From assembly GCA_965178125.1 (NCBI GenBank), contig OZ237773.1, positions 434,001 to 498,000 on the forward strand: a stretch of DNA of 64,000 nt. The letters run 5' to 3'. Numbering within the stretch: the stretch's first letter is position 1; every line of letters starts with the position of its first letter. A program made the position numbers and the translations under genes. Below, one piece after another: positions 11,918 to 23,044 of the stretch. This DNA is from Bilabrum cf. latius (taxonomy: Eukaryota; Bigyra: Bicosoecida; Bigyra; Bicosoecida). The notes beneath the pieces were generated by a model. That model had not been told where the DNA came from, ran no database searches, and saw nothing but the letters and a program-made list of their open reading frames with translations.

Positions 11918-12371
11918 TCATCGGCCCCTGCTCCGACTACTCGCCCCCCTGGACAGAGCGGCCATGACCCCGCCCCCAGAACCCCCATACCCTCCCCCCG
12001 CACCGCCACCGCTGCTCCCCGCCCCCGAAGCAGCCCCACCCGCCGCCTGGGCCTCCTTCCCCCGGATCGCCGCCACGTGATCCCCGATGCTGTCCGCGAC
12101 TGCCCCCGCCTGATCCGCAACCGCGCTGGCCATCTGCATCAGTCGCGCGTGCGGGGACTGCACCGCCGCCCGCATGCGCACCTGCTTGCCCCTGGTGTCG
12201 ATCCGGGCAGTGAGCCCCGCCCCCCGCACCAGCTGCACGATCCACCTCTCCGCCTCCTCCTCCTCCACCCTCAGCTCCTCGGCAACCTTCTTGATGTCCA
12301 CCGTGCTGTGCAGCTTGCAGTACAGCTGGTACACCTGCTTGCGCGCGCTCTCGAGGAACAAATCAGACAAA
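11918..12371 (-). pseudogene. Short 3' fragment of eIF3e (copy 2)
   Basis: This holds only the last 150 codons of eIF3e: SDLFLESARKQVYQLYCKL, the PCI winged-helix segment (AERWIVQLVRGAGLTARID) and the Gly-rich tail to TGA 11918-11920. The copy breaks off at 12371 into unrelated sequence. It lacks any start and about 350 N-terminal codons, so it is a non-functional remnant carried with lectin unit A. Confidence 0.85.
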
Positions 12372-12878
12372 ACTCCCCGGCGCTAGCGGGGGACGAACTA
12401 TTTGTTCCGCTGCGGTGCGGCGCGACGTTCTCGCCCGCTACGGCCGATTCGTGCGGGCCTGGCAATGTTTTTCCTTTAACACCGTTAAAGACATAGTTTT
12501 GATATGTTACTCTCTATGGTATGTTCATTCGATTGTGGCCGTGTGAGAGGCTGGGTGGCGCTGGTTCGGGCGAAAGGAGCCTCTCAAGCTGGCCCGTCCA
12601 AACGCACTCGCGGCCGTCTGCAGGCCGCCACAGCGGCTGCATCCGCATGTCCGTCAGTGAAGCCTGTTTTTCAATCATATATCTATCACAAGTACCGCAG
12701 GGGCACCCCCGGCCGGGCGAAGAAGTGCCGAATTTCGACCCGAACGGGTCCCACCAGTGGCCGCCACCCCGCTGCGGCCCTGGCAGGCCGCGCCAGGCCG
12801 TCGCTCCCGCGGCCCCCAGAGCCGACAGGGCGCTCAGATGCCTTCTTCTGGGTCTTACAGCCAGGGAGGCCTCTTCCC

Positions 12879-14135
12879 TCAGATCGTGTCGAGCGCCTCG
12901 AGCTGCTTGCTGGCCAACACAGCCGCCGCCCCCCTGGCCGCCCGAGGCGCGTCCTCTCCCTCGGCATCGATCTGCGCCTCGAAATCGGGAATTTCCTCGC
13001 CCATCGAATCGGGGGCGACATCGCCGCCTTATACTGCGTCCATCATCGCGGCAGCCGCGCCCTTTGCATCCTCGTCGCCCGCCACGGCGGCCGCCGCGCC
13101 CCCCTCGTCCTCGTCCTCGTCGCTCCCGTAGTGGATCCACCCCCGGTCCTCCGCCATGGCTCTCGCAAACGTCTCTTGGTAGTCCATTCCCTTTTGCGTG
13201 GGCAGCTTCCTTCAGCTCGATCTGCGAGAGGCCGGTGCTGGGCGTCGGACCGCTTCGAGGCGTCCGCCAGGCCGTCCTCGTACTCGTCCTCGCTGGACCC
13301 ACCCCCTGCCTCGCCCTCCACGGCAAGCACCTCCCGCCGCCTTCGAGTTCCGCTCCTGACCCTCCCCTTTCTCGCCCTGCCTCTGCCCACCCCCCCCCAC
13401 CCCCCCCCGTCTGCCCCTTGCTGGTGCCGTCCGAGGCAGAGTTCAGTTGCGAGCAGATCTGATTGCGACTGCGGCTGCTGCAGTGCCACTGCAGCCGTGC
13501 CTGCTCTGCCCCCGCTCCCTCTTCCGATGGTGGTGCGGGCCATCTGCAGCCACTTGCTGACAGTGGTGTCGACCCGCCCCCGCCACGAGGCCCGCGCCTC
13601 CTCCTGTTGCAATGCAAGCTCTCCGGTATGCAGCCCGTCGTCACATTTAGCCAGCAGCGCGGGCAGTAGGAATACCAGCCGCACCATGCCCTCGAGGCGA
13701 CAGGCCTGCATCAGCAGGCCCACCACCTCGGTGCCCGCCAGATCCCGCCGGAGACCTGACATGCGGCGCGCGTCCTCGTCCGCCTCCCCCTCCTCCACAG
13801 CCCCTTCATCCTCGCCCCCCTCCCCTCCCCCGCCTCCTCGCCCCCACCCCCGCCCCCCTCCTCGTCTCCGTCCGTACCGCCGCGCCCCCCGCCTCGCCCA
13901 CTCTCGGCTACAGACAGGTAGTCCGAGGCCGCCGTCCAGCGCGCGGCGTGCTCCTGCCGCACGGCATCCATGAGGGCCCCAAGCAGCACGTCCTTGGGGT
14001 CCGCTGACCACGTCAGGGGGGGGGGGGGTGGCCGTCGTCCGCCCCGCCGTAGGCACTTTTACCCGGAGTCTTTACGGCCGCAGTCGAAGCAGACCCGGCA
14101 GACAAAGCAGGCGCGGAAGGAGCAGAGACCCCCAT
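12879..14135 (-). pseudogene. Frameshifted gene, possibly SAPS-domain (PP6 regulatory subunit) related
   Basis: Coding-like peptide segments lie in succession on the reverse strand but in three frames. They are: MGVSAPSAPALSAG...SAYGGADDGH; after a 13-G run (14016-14028), WSADPKDVLLGALMDAVRQE and RWTAASDYLSVAESG; after another G/C tract, EVVGLLMQACRLEGMVRLVF and EEARASWRGRVDTTVSKWLQ; then a Ser/Glu/Asp stretch; and MDYQETFARAMAEDRGWIHY ending at TGA 12879-12881. One extra C in the 13-base run would restore the first junction, so either assembly or homopolymer errors or real decay is involved. The pattern (helical repeat, RRG-like motif, acidic patch, DYQ segment) faintly recalls SAPS proteins; this is a guess. 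An in-frame TAA lies at 13029-13031. Confidence 0.4.
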
Positions 14136-14187
14136 CTCTGTCGCCTGCCCCGCCTTAGAGCCATGCCATGAGTCCTTTCACTCTGGG

Positions 14188-14331
14188 TCAGATATCCCGA
14201 GTTCCAGTGATGTTGTACTCGTACAAGCCAAGGGCAACCAGACAGGCCGCCAGCACGCCGAGCGCGGAGGCCCCCGTCCCGGGTGTGCCTGCGCTCTCAT
14301 ACCCCAAGCTCTCCTCTAAAGAATAATATTT
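14188..14331 (-). CDS. Candidate 3' exon of a small tail-anchored-like membrane protein
   Basis: A good acceptor (gtacgacgcag) precedes an open stretch at 14331 that encodes YYSLEESLGYESAGTPG, a hydrophobic helix (ASALGVLAACLVALGLYEY), and a short polar end closed by TGA 14188-14190. The codon use matches neighbouring genes. I could not identify the upstream exon, though hydrophobic reverse frames exist in 14340-14710. Family unknown. Confidence 0.35.
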   Translation of the reverse strand, partial: KYYSLEESLGYESAGTPGTGASALGVLAACLVALGLYEYNITGTRDI

Positions 14332-14339
14332 CTGCGTCG

Positions 14340-15229
14340 TACACGATGGTAGGAAAATGGGCTGCACGCATCGCCGCAAAACGGAGGAAAGTGGGAAACC
14401 GCGCGATTCGAGCCCATAAAAAGGCTCTGACTTGCATCGACGATTGCAAAAAAGTATCATCTCCAATATCAGCGAAACACGGCCAATCTCTTTGAAACTT
14501 CAAGAACAAAGTGATGGTCCCGGCAAAACAATCGCCCCACCAAGACACGCCGAGCGCAGTGCAAACATGCACGGCCCCGAACCCCAAAAACTAACGACCT
14601 TGCGGTAGCGGCAATGGCTTCCGAGTGAAACATCACCACAGATGCGGTCCAAAAAGGATAAAACTAATATCTTACACCAATCAATGGCGGAATTTTCACC
14701 ATGGACCAAGATTGTGCTGCGCTAGAGGCGCTGGCAGATGTGCGCTTGCGCTCGGTTGCAATCTCCATTCAATCCGGGGGGGCTACGCGAGATCTGCGCG
14801 AGACAGACAACAATAGCCCTTAGACAATTAATTACGGCAAAATCCAAAATATGGGAGAGATTTTTTTTCTTCTAAAAATGCCTGAAGCCTGAGAAAAGTG
14901 GGCGGCAAGCCGACGACAGGAAACGGCCTAAATCACTAAGACCCGGCAAGCGGCTTACACTTGAAGCTTCAGCGGGCGCAGGCACGACGATCGGATTTTC
15001 ATATCATACAGACTCATGTTTACCGCAAGAGAATCACCATAAACCAATCGTAGTTGGAGCTCGAGTGCCGCAAAGTTTCAGATGCTCGACCGGGTCCGCC
15101 AAATTAGGTTCCGCTACTAGCGCGCCGCGCGCGGCGATAAACTACGCGTAACTATCTGAGTACTAAATCATATTTGTGCACGCGTCTCCCCGACTCGCAT
15201 ACCTCCTTGCCGCCCACTGCGTCATCGCA
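14340..15229. other. Intergenic region without a supported gene
   Basis: This stretch is more AT-rich than the rest of the window, with short A and T runs and no conserved reading frame that I can defend. It separates the unresolved reverse-strand exon from lectin B and may hold the lectin B promoter and an undetected first exon. No tRNA, inverted repeat or transposon signature was seen. Confidence 0.5.
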
Positions 15230-17705
15230 AAGTGATACAACGGTCGCGTCAGCATCAGACTTGCAAAAATGCGGTCAATCGTTTCTACGCTGATGGCTCT
15301 CGCCGCCTGCTCGACGCTCAGTGTTTACGGGCGACGAGCAGCAGGCCAGCAGCACCTTCGCGCTGGCTCTTTTTCGTCGGTCTCGCTCCACGCTGAGAGC
15401 GGGAGTTATGAGCGCGATTGGGCTTCATTTCTGAACAAAGACAAACTCGACACGTTCTCCTGCGATGTGAGCGCCTTGGCCGCAAGGAAGCCGGCAAAGG
15501 GCGACAGGCTCCGGAAAGGCGAGATTCTGCATTCTGCCGTGGGCCCACTCGGTAGCAGCACTCTGTCCAAGGATTCAACGAGTATGTGGCTCCGGGCTGA
15601 CTGCTACCTGGACGTTTCTGGCAAGTTAGAGACGGAAATGATAGTCGAGCGCAAGCCAGAGGAGGCCGGCCACTGTGCGCTGCTCCTGACGGATGCGTCG
15701 TGCAGCACGCATGGAGACCTGGCCATCATCGACACGGATACGGGCAAGTACCTCTGGCGGGTGGAATCCTCTATCTTCACACCCGAGGTGGACACGTTCC
15801 TGGTCTAGGGGGACGGCAACGCGGTTCTCCTTCAGGAAGGCGCGCAGCTGCTGTGGAGCACCAGGAACTATATGCACAACGATTACAAAAATCCCAAGGG
15901 GGGGTATTTCCACTTCGATCTGGAGGTGCGGGAGAACGTGCACAGTCTGCACTGCGATGCAGGGGCCTTGCAGTCGTCGTACCACCAAGTGACCGACGGC
16001 GACGTGCTGTCTCCGAAGCAGGTACTGCGCGCCGAGGCCGCCCTGAAGGCGGGCGAGGGGGAGGGCGTCGAGCTGCGCATGCAGGGAGACTGCAACCTGG
16101 TGGTGTACCGAGGGGGCAAGGCGGTGTTTGCGACCAACACGGCGGGCAAGGGTACTGAGGGGAAGTGCGCGCTCATCATCACAGGGGACGGGTGCAACAC
16201 CCAGGGCGACCTGGCCATCGTGGACAGCGCCTCCGGGCAGTACATCTGGCGGGTGCCTGCCTCGCTGATGGACCCGGGTGCAGATACCCTTCGTCTGCAG
16301 GGGGATGGGAATGCCGTCCTGTTCCAGCAGGGGGGTGCTATCGCGTGGTCGGCGGGGTCGGCGGACCTGGACAGTCCTGACGACGACGAGACCTTCGGCA
16401 ATGGTCGCAAGACGGTGGCGCTGCAGGCGGCCATCAATGGGTGGTCTCCTCGCTGCGACCCCCAGGCGCTTGCTAAGCGACCTGCCGCCCGGAGGAACCA
16501 GCTGTGGGACTCCGAGGTGCTGGCCATGGGGAAGTAGCTCCAGTATAACGCACACGGCTACAGGAGCACTCTGACGGTGCAGGATGACTGCAACCTGGTG
16601 GAGACGAGAGGTGACGAAAACATCATCTGGAAGTCAGATACCCGGAACAAGGCCCAGAAGTGTGCACTCGTCATCACGGGGGAGGAGTGCGACCGCGCGG
16701 GAGATCTTGCTCTCGTGGACATGGACAGCGGGGCATACCTGTGGAGCATCGACACGTCCTACATGTGGCCCACGGCCAAGATGCTGGAGCTAGACGACGT
16801 GTCTCTATCGCTGCATCAGCAGGCTACGCTCGCCGATATCTGGAAGTCGTATAAACATGACATGTTCAGTTCGAATACTCATGAGGGACATCCACAAGAA
16901 AGGTTCGAGGAGGCGTTTGCGTATTGGGGCAAGTCCCAGGATAAGTGAGGGGGGTGTTGATGTTCGGCTGTCGTGAACAAAAGCACAAGTGGCATTGCAC
17001 GCCATCGACGCTGATGTGTGCTATGGCAAGCGTCGGGTCAGTAGCCGGCGGAAGGAGGCTGCCAGTGACGCGCAGGAGGGGCCGTATCTGACCAGCTTGC
17101 GCTGCCATTATGGGCACCAGCATGATTTGACAAGTACTGATTCATTGGTTTTCCATTGAAGCCAGGTCAATCAATCAGAGCCGTTCACATGAATACAGCT
17201 CGCATCACAGCACGCGGCCCCCCCCCATCGCACTCGTCACACGAGCCCGCATCATCGGCCCCTGCTCCGACTACTCGCCCCCCTGGACAGAGCGGCCATG
17301 ACCCCGCCCCCAGAACCCCCATACCCTCCCCCCGCGCCGCCACCGCTGCTCTCCGCCCCCGAAGCAGCCCCGCCCGCCGCCTGGGCCTCCTTGCCCCTGA
17401 TGGCTGCCACGTGATCCCCGATGCTGTCCGCGACTGCCCCCGCCTGATCCGCAACGGCACTGGCCATCTGCGCCAGTCGCGCGTGCGGGGACTGCACCGC
17501 CGCCCGCATGCGCACCTGCTTGCCCCGGGTGTCGATCCGGGCAGTGAGCCCCGCCCCCCGCACCAGCTGCACGATCCACCTCTCCGCCTCCTCCTCCTCC
17601 ACCCTCAGCTCCTCGGCGACCTTCTTGATGTCCACCGTGCTGTGCAGCTTGCAGTACAGCTGGTACACCTGCTTGCGCGCGCTCTCGAGGAACAAGTCAG
17701 ACAAA
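15230..17705. repeat. Duplicated unit B: bulb-lectin gene plus start of the intact eIF3e 3' region
   Basis: Partner of 9893-12371 with the same order: lectin on plus, then eIF3e on minus, tail to tail. In this unit eIF3e continues beyond the shared part into a complete gene, so B looks like the source arrangement and A the copy. Confidence 0.85.
15269..16948 (+). CDS. Secreted bulb-type lectin protein B, 559 aa, 2 in-frame TAG
   Basis: Intronless; ATG 15269 to TGA 16946-16948; the same length as paralogue A at 9931. It has a signal peptide (MRSIVSTLMALAACSTLSV) and the same lectin units (MQGDCNLVVY, LQGDGNAVLF, VQDDCNLVET). TAG 15806-15808 interrupts FLV-TAG-GDGNAV exactly where A has CAG. 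At 16328-16330 this gene has CAG where A has TAG. TAG 16535-16537 is shared with A (AMGK-TAG-LQYNAHG). The C-terminal region differs most between copies (SNTHEGHPQERFEEAFAYWG here). A secreted carbohydrate-binding role is inferred from the fold. Confidence 0.9.
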
Positions 17706-19006
17706 GAGCCCCCTGCCCCCTCGCCCCCCGCCCCGGCCCCCGCCACGCTCGACAGGAAAAAGTCCGACGCGATCACCTGCTCGCATGCTTTGAGCGCAGA
17801 CCGGGCCGCCTCCAGGTCGTGTTCCCTGACCAGCGCCAGGGCGAGGTCCACCATCGGATCGGAGGAGCGGTCCGCCACGTCATCCAGGAGGCCCAGCAGC
17901 CGGGGCCGCTCGTCCTCCAGCTTGCCTAGCGTGACGAGCGCGAACACCACGTACCGCACCAGCCAGGGGCAGTGCATGCGGATCACGTGGTTGTTTCTGC
18001 GAGGGAAGAGGGAATGGGGAGCGGGCAAGCAGGAGTGTGAGGGGGCCGCATATATTGGGGTGGTGGCAGACACGTCGGCCGATCGGCTGGGTCGCGCGTT
18101 CCATGGCCGTCAGTGCGCTGCACCCTAGTACCACCGTCTGTTTCCTCACGCTCGTTCCTCGAGAAACAGCTGCACCAGCATGGCCAGCCCGTCGGTCCCC
18201 AACGCATCCGCATCTGCCCCCAGGCAGGGGAAGAGCGCCGCGTGCAGCATGCTGGCCCGCTGCATCGCCCTGTCCGCCTCGCTGGGGAAATCGTGCCTGC
18301 GGATCTGCTCGGCCAGGGCATCCAGGTCCTGCCGCGCATACTGCACGGACTTTGTCAGCACCTCGGAGAGGAGCTTGCCCCACAGCGCGGGCACAGCCTC
18401 CGGTTCCTCGTCCGCCACCAGCTGCCGGTAGTACACGAGGTAAAACCCCGAGCACGCGAACCCGTTCATGTCTCCGTCGAGCTCGGGCCCGCACTCGAAC
18501 ACGAATCGAGCCAGCTGGGAGAAGGCTTCGATTTCGTCCTCCGTGACACCCTCGTGCTCCAGCAGCTGCTGCCTGGTGAACGTTCCTTCCTGGAAGAGCT
18601 CCAGAGCCCGCTGGCTCGGCTGCAGGCTGCCTGTGTCGGGGTCCACCAGCTTCAGCAGGGCCCCGGAGCGCTCGCACAGGTCGTTATATGCCTTCTTCAT
18701 TGATTCCTGGCTGCCATACTCGCCTTCCTTTGGGGCTGCGCCGTGGAGCTCCTCGTGCATGGCTGCGCACAGAGCAGGTCGGCGGATCCTCGAGGCCAGC
18801 TTCAGCCTCGATCGGAGCAAGCTATCTCTATCATATACCTGCAGGCACAAGGATTGGAACACGAGATTGGGTTGCAAGAGTCGTGCAGTGTTGGCTCTTA
18901 AAAAGCTACACCTCGATCGCGTTCGAGCTCGCCTCACGCTGTTTTCCTGCACCCATCTCAACATATCAAGGAGAAGAACGGGTTCCATGAATTTGGACAT
19001 ACTCAT
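17252..19006 (-). CDS. eIF3e: Translation initiation factor eIF3 subunit e (INT6), intact copy, 500 aa
   Basis: Three exons: 18938-19006, 18150-18838, 17252-17996. Introns are 99 nt (18839-18937) and 153 nt (17997-18149), both gtgagg...cag. Recognisable segments are the N-terminal helix block (MEPVLLLDMLRWVQEN), FECGPELDGDMNGFACSGF, VPALWGKLLSEVL, the helical-repeat segment NNHVIRMHCPWLVRYVVFAL and the PCI winged-helix (EEAERWIVQLVRGAGLTARI). A Gly/Ala-rich tail ends at TGA 17252-17254. eIF3e is a core subunit of the translation initiation complex eIF3. No in-frame TAG. This is the only full copy in the window. It is divergent from ALKBH7 (325 bp between starts). Confidence 0.92.
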
Positions 19007-19331
19007 GACCGGATCGAATTCTGTATTGGACGAGAGGACAGCAAATACACAGAAAATTGACAGGTAGAGACACACAGTTCTTGCAGCCGCACCATTCAAG
19101 CGTATCGGGCGTCCGTGCTGCCTCACCGGCTGAAGGAGTCATGTCTGTCCAAGTACCCTTCGCATCACTAGGTGCAGAACTACCAGATCCGCTCGTTGCA
19201 GCAGACATGGTAGAGTACTGATTCTGCAGGCTCGAACTCGCGAGAGGGCACCGAGGCAACACTGCCTTTTTTGCAATCGCACGCTACAAAAGCCCCAACA
19301 GCAACTGCTGGATCATGGCGGCCATCCACGC

Positions 19332-20552
19332 ATGCGCAGTGCAATAACAACAAGAAATTTGCACCGCAGCTTGTATTTAAAGCTAGCACATAGGCAAGGA
19401 CAGCGTTGCGTCTCGGTATGGGTTTCTCCGAAGGATGAGTGTGTACCAAAAGGTTCGTTTTGTGAGGATCACGTGGCTATCCACCATGATAAGCCACCAG
19501 GGGATGGTAATGCGAATGCTGGCGAAAGGAACAGGTTTGACATCGTTAAGCTGGGAGCCTTCGTGTTTCGGGGGCTGGTGCCAGACGAGGTCTCGAGCGC
19601 GGCCAGTGAGCACGCAATCAACACGATGTCTCGCCGCCGGTACGAAGGCGGGCACTGGGATGGAGTGATCCACGGGTACAAAGAGACCAAGTCGAGCCTG
19701 AAGGCCCTTATTGGAACTCCCATGGCCCACGCACTCCCCGCTCTGCGCGAGATCCAGCCACCGCGCAGCATCCGCCGCATGCAGCCCCAGGCACACGTGC
19801 TGCAGCTCGCCCGGTACGGCCGCATCGACGGCCACGTGGACGCGGTGAAGTTCTGCGGACACACTGTGGCGGGGGTGTGCCTGGGATCGGACGCCGTCAT
19901 GCGCCTGGAGCTGGACGAGTCCACGATCCTCGACACATCACCTGAACGGAAGGGGGCGCTGCTGCCCCTCGGGTGGGAGTACTCGCTGGACGAGGAGGGG
20001 GCGCTGGGGGCGCTGGGTGGGGACACGGGTGCAGCGCATGGCGGTGCAGGACCCAGCTGGGAGGACCTCGCCCCCGGGGCCCGGGACATCGCTCTGTCCA
20101 TGCTCCGATCTATGCCTCCCACGATCGACCTGCTGCTGCCCGCAGGCGGGGGCTACTGCCTCGCGGGCCCCGCCCGGTTTGCCTACAAGCACTCCATTCT
20201 GGAGGACCCAGAGCCAGTAGCTGGCTGTGGGGCAGAAGCACGCGCAGCAGGTGCAGGTGCATCGCAGGGTGGTGCCGCCTAGTCCCCGCTGGGGTGGGAC
20301 TGGGACGTGGGGCGCCCTTTAGACCTGGAGCCGGCTGGGTGCACGGTGGTGGACACGGTGTTTGGGGAGTCGAGGGCGGTGAAACGTGAGAGGAGGAGGA
20401 AAGGGGTCGATGCGGAGGCAAAGGGGGTCGAAGAGGCAGGGGCCCATGGATGGCCAGCCCTCGGTGATCGTCACACCCGCGTGTCACTCATCGTGCGAGA
20501 TGCTCCGCTTGATGAGCTCTCGGGCGAGCCGGGGCCCAACCGGAGGAGATAA
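19332..20552 (+). CDS. ALKBH7: ALKBH7-like Fe(II)/2-oxoglutarate dioxygenase, 406 aa
   Basis: Intronless. The Arg-rich N-terminus (MRSAITTRNLHRSLYLKLAH) fits a mitochondrial presequence; ALKBH7 is mitochondrial and linked to programmed necrosis. Family motifs: RRRYEGGHWDGVIHGYKET, the iron-binding HxD in GHVDAVKFCGHTVAGVCL, the distal His in FAYKHSILEDP and the 2-oxoglutarate Arg pair in RVSLIVR. TAG 20280-20282 (GGAA-TAG-SPLGWDWD) lies in a low-complexity insert between the distal His and the Arg pair, so it must be translated for an active enzyme. The frame ends at TAA 20550-20552, shortly after the last conserved motif. Reading TAA as sense would run more than 200 codons into AT-rich flank and a pentanucleotide repeat, so this supports TAA as stop. 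Confidence 0.9.
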
Positions 20553-20850
20553 CACGAAGCGAGGAGATGGGATGCGGTACATTGTATACAAAAATTTAAC
20601 GTGCTGTAGACCATGCCCGAGTGTGTTACCCGAGGGATAATAATCGCAGAATCGTCCAGTTGCGTCACCGGGCACTACCGATGTAAGCCTATGCCAAGAC
20701 AGTCTGGGGGGGCCTGGGATCGGATCAAAGGATCGGATCAGCCGGGACCCCGAAGAGCTTCATTTTGGCGTAATTTGCTAATTTGCGCACCCCTTTGGCC
20801 TCGTGGAGCCGTAGCTTCGCCAAGCAATCTCACTTCATGTCACTGGCAGG

Positions 20851-20915
20851 TCATGTCATGTCATGTCATGTCATGTCATGTCATGTCATGTCATGTCATG
20901 TCATGTCATGTCATG
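20851..20915. repeat. Pentanucleotide microsatellite (TCATG)13
   Basis: Thirteen perfect copies of TCATG. The array overlaps the 3' end of the bZIP gene on the other strand: its TGA stop (20906-20908) and last codons (ACA, ATG) come from the repeat. Confidence 0.95.
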
Positions 20916-23044
20916 GCTCCCTGCCCCCCTGCGCTACCAGCACCACCAGCCGATGACGAGGACGATGATGACGAAGTTGCCACCTGTGCCCCTGCTCCCG
21001 CCCCGGCCCCGGCCCCCGCGGCCTGCCTCTGCCCCTGCCCCTGCCCCTGTTGGGCCTGCTCGCCCACCACCTCGGCCAGCTTGTCCCTGTTCCTCTCCAC
21101 CCACCCCAGGTACCTAATCGCTTGTGCCGGACTCAGCACTGACAGCATGTCGTCCTCCAGCCGCTGCACCTCCGATGTGGCCGCCACTGCCGCGTCCCTA
21201 AACCTCCTGTTGTAGAGGATGGCCTTGCCTAGCCGCTTGATCTCCTGCGGGTGGTCTGGATCCTCACGCAGCTGGTGCAGGCCTCGCCGCAGTCGCTGCG
21301 CCTGGTCCGGGCTCAATCCCAGCTCGCTAACGAAGAGAGACCAGAAGTCGCTCGCGGCCTGCAGCTCGGCCTGGGCGCGAGGGTCGGCGGCCGCCGCGTC
21401 CGCACCACGCGCGCCACCTCGAGTGCTGCCTGCGCCCGCCCTCCTGCCCCCCGCGCCACCGCCGCTGCTTCCGCTGCCTCCCCCCCCTGAGTTCTCGAAG
21501 AACGCCGCGGGCTGCTGGCCCAGCCACGCCAGGAACTTGAGGTGCGGGGGGCACAGGGCCCTCAGCAGCGAATCGAAGTGGAACTCCATCACAGCAAGTC
21601 GCTCCAGCGTGGCGGGCCCAAACCTCTCACGCAGCAGGGGCAGTGCCGCCTCCAGCGCTGCCTGATCGCCAGGGGTGGGCGCGGGGTTGTAGGCCAGCGG
21701 CTCCAAAGCGGCGAGCAGGGCAGCTTTCTGCCTGTCAAGCTCAGCAGGCATGTGCTGCACGTGCTGCAGCCTCAGCTTGTCCACCTCCACGCTCAGCACA
21801 CGCACTCGTTCCTCCAGGGTCTCAAGATACATTTTCTTCCTCCTGCGGCTCTCCCTCGCACTCGCCCGATTCCTCGCCAACCGGTCTTCCCTCCGCCGCT
21901 CCTCCCCTCTGCCCCCGCCACCGGACCGACCGCCGCTGCCGCTACCGCCCCCAGACGACTATTGCTGCTGTTGTTGCTGCTGCTGCTGCGGCTGTGCACT
22001 GGCCCCAGCCCGCGCCCCCGCCCCCCGCTGCCTGTCCCCCCCTCCATCACCACCACCAACTCCGAACCCCCGGCTATTGCCTTCATCCATGCCCCCCATG
22101 CCCCCCATGCCCCCCATGCCCCCCATGCCCCCCGCGAGTGTCGGTGTCCCTGCCAGCCCCGGACGCACTCCAAACGCGTCAGACTGCGCCGTGCCATATC
22201 CCCCCACACTCACGCCTGTTCCCCGGCCGGACATCCCTGGTGCACCCCCCCCTTGCTGCAGAGCACTTGACCCCGCCGCGGGGGGCAGGGGTATGGCACC
22301 CGTGGGCATAGAGAGCGACCCCGTGCCGCTGCCGGGGGTCATGGGCATCCCCCCGGATGAGCCCGCCCCCGCATTCCCCCAGGTGAGCCCCGCCCCTCCC
22401 GCGCTGCCCCCATACCCAGTGGGCACGCTACCGCCGATGGACCCAAGCGCAGAGCCCGGAGCTGAGTATCCCGTTCCCGGTGTGCTGGCGAGGTGCGCCA
22501 AGTGTCCAGACGCAGGGGAAGGATTCGCCCCGTCGATTCGTGCCTACAATGCACCAGCTGGACCTCCTGCACCTCCGAGGTAGGCCGACGTGCCGCTGCC
22601 GCGAGAGTATCCCGAGAACTGGCTCTGGCCGCCCGCACCCATCGGCTGCTGGCCTTGCTCGCTCGACTGCGCGGTGAGTGCAAGAAAATGTATCGGATTG
22701 GAGCGTGAACAGACTGCGCAGCGTCACGGGAGCATCGCGTCCAAGTGACGTCGCGTTGCCACGGGCGCCGTCTGAGCACTGCGCAGACCACTCACGGGGT
22801 TGAAATTACTCGACTGCCCACTTGGTGGCGTGGTGTGGGGCTAGAATACCATACCAGATCCGGAAGGAACGCTCTCTAAGCCTTGGCTATCGCCTGGGGC
22901 ACCCCCGAAATCTCCTAATGACCCGATGCCGCCCCCGTCCAAGCTATCGGCATCAGAGTCTCCTCCAGGGTCGATCCGCCCCCCCTAGCCCTATCCTGAA
23001 ACATCTAGCCCAAAACTGTTGTCCATAGCATCTTCGTCGTGCAT
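20906..23044 (-). CDS. bZIP transcription factor, 669 aa, 5 in-frame TAG including one closing a poly-Gln run
   Basis: Exon 1 22796-23044, 129-nt intron 22667-22795 (gtgagt...cgcag), exon 2 20906-22666. The acidic N-terminus (MHDEDAMDNSFGLDVSG) is followed by a Gly/Ser/Pro/Met-rich activation-type region, a poly-Gln tract that ends in TAG (21959-21961), and a canonical bZIP basic region (RLARNRASARESRRRKK, near residues 343-360) with a leucine zipper. The C-terminal helical region (MLSVLSPAQAIRYLGWVERN) is like that of many algal and fungal bZIPs. Other TAG codons: 22544-22546, 22841-22843, 22985-22987, 22991-22993. Stop TGA 20906-20908 lies within the TCATG repeat. It probably binds DNA as a dimer; targets are unknown. 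Divergent from the ankyrin gene (270 bp). Confidence 0.88.

Larger units (their letters stand above)
9893..12371. repeat. Duplicated unit A: bulb-lectin gene plus eIF3e 3' fragment
   Basis: The unit pairs with 15230-17705. Homology starts at aaagtgatacaacgg, about 38 bp before the lectin ATG. It runs through the lectin gene and its 3' flank and stops inside the reverse-strand eIF3e exon (after tcagacaaa). Unit A is more diverged from unit B than copy 0 is from the intact eIF3e, so there were at least two duplication events. Confidence 0.88.
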
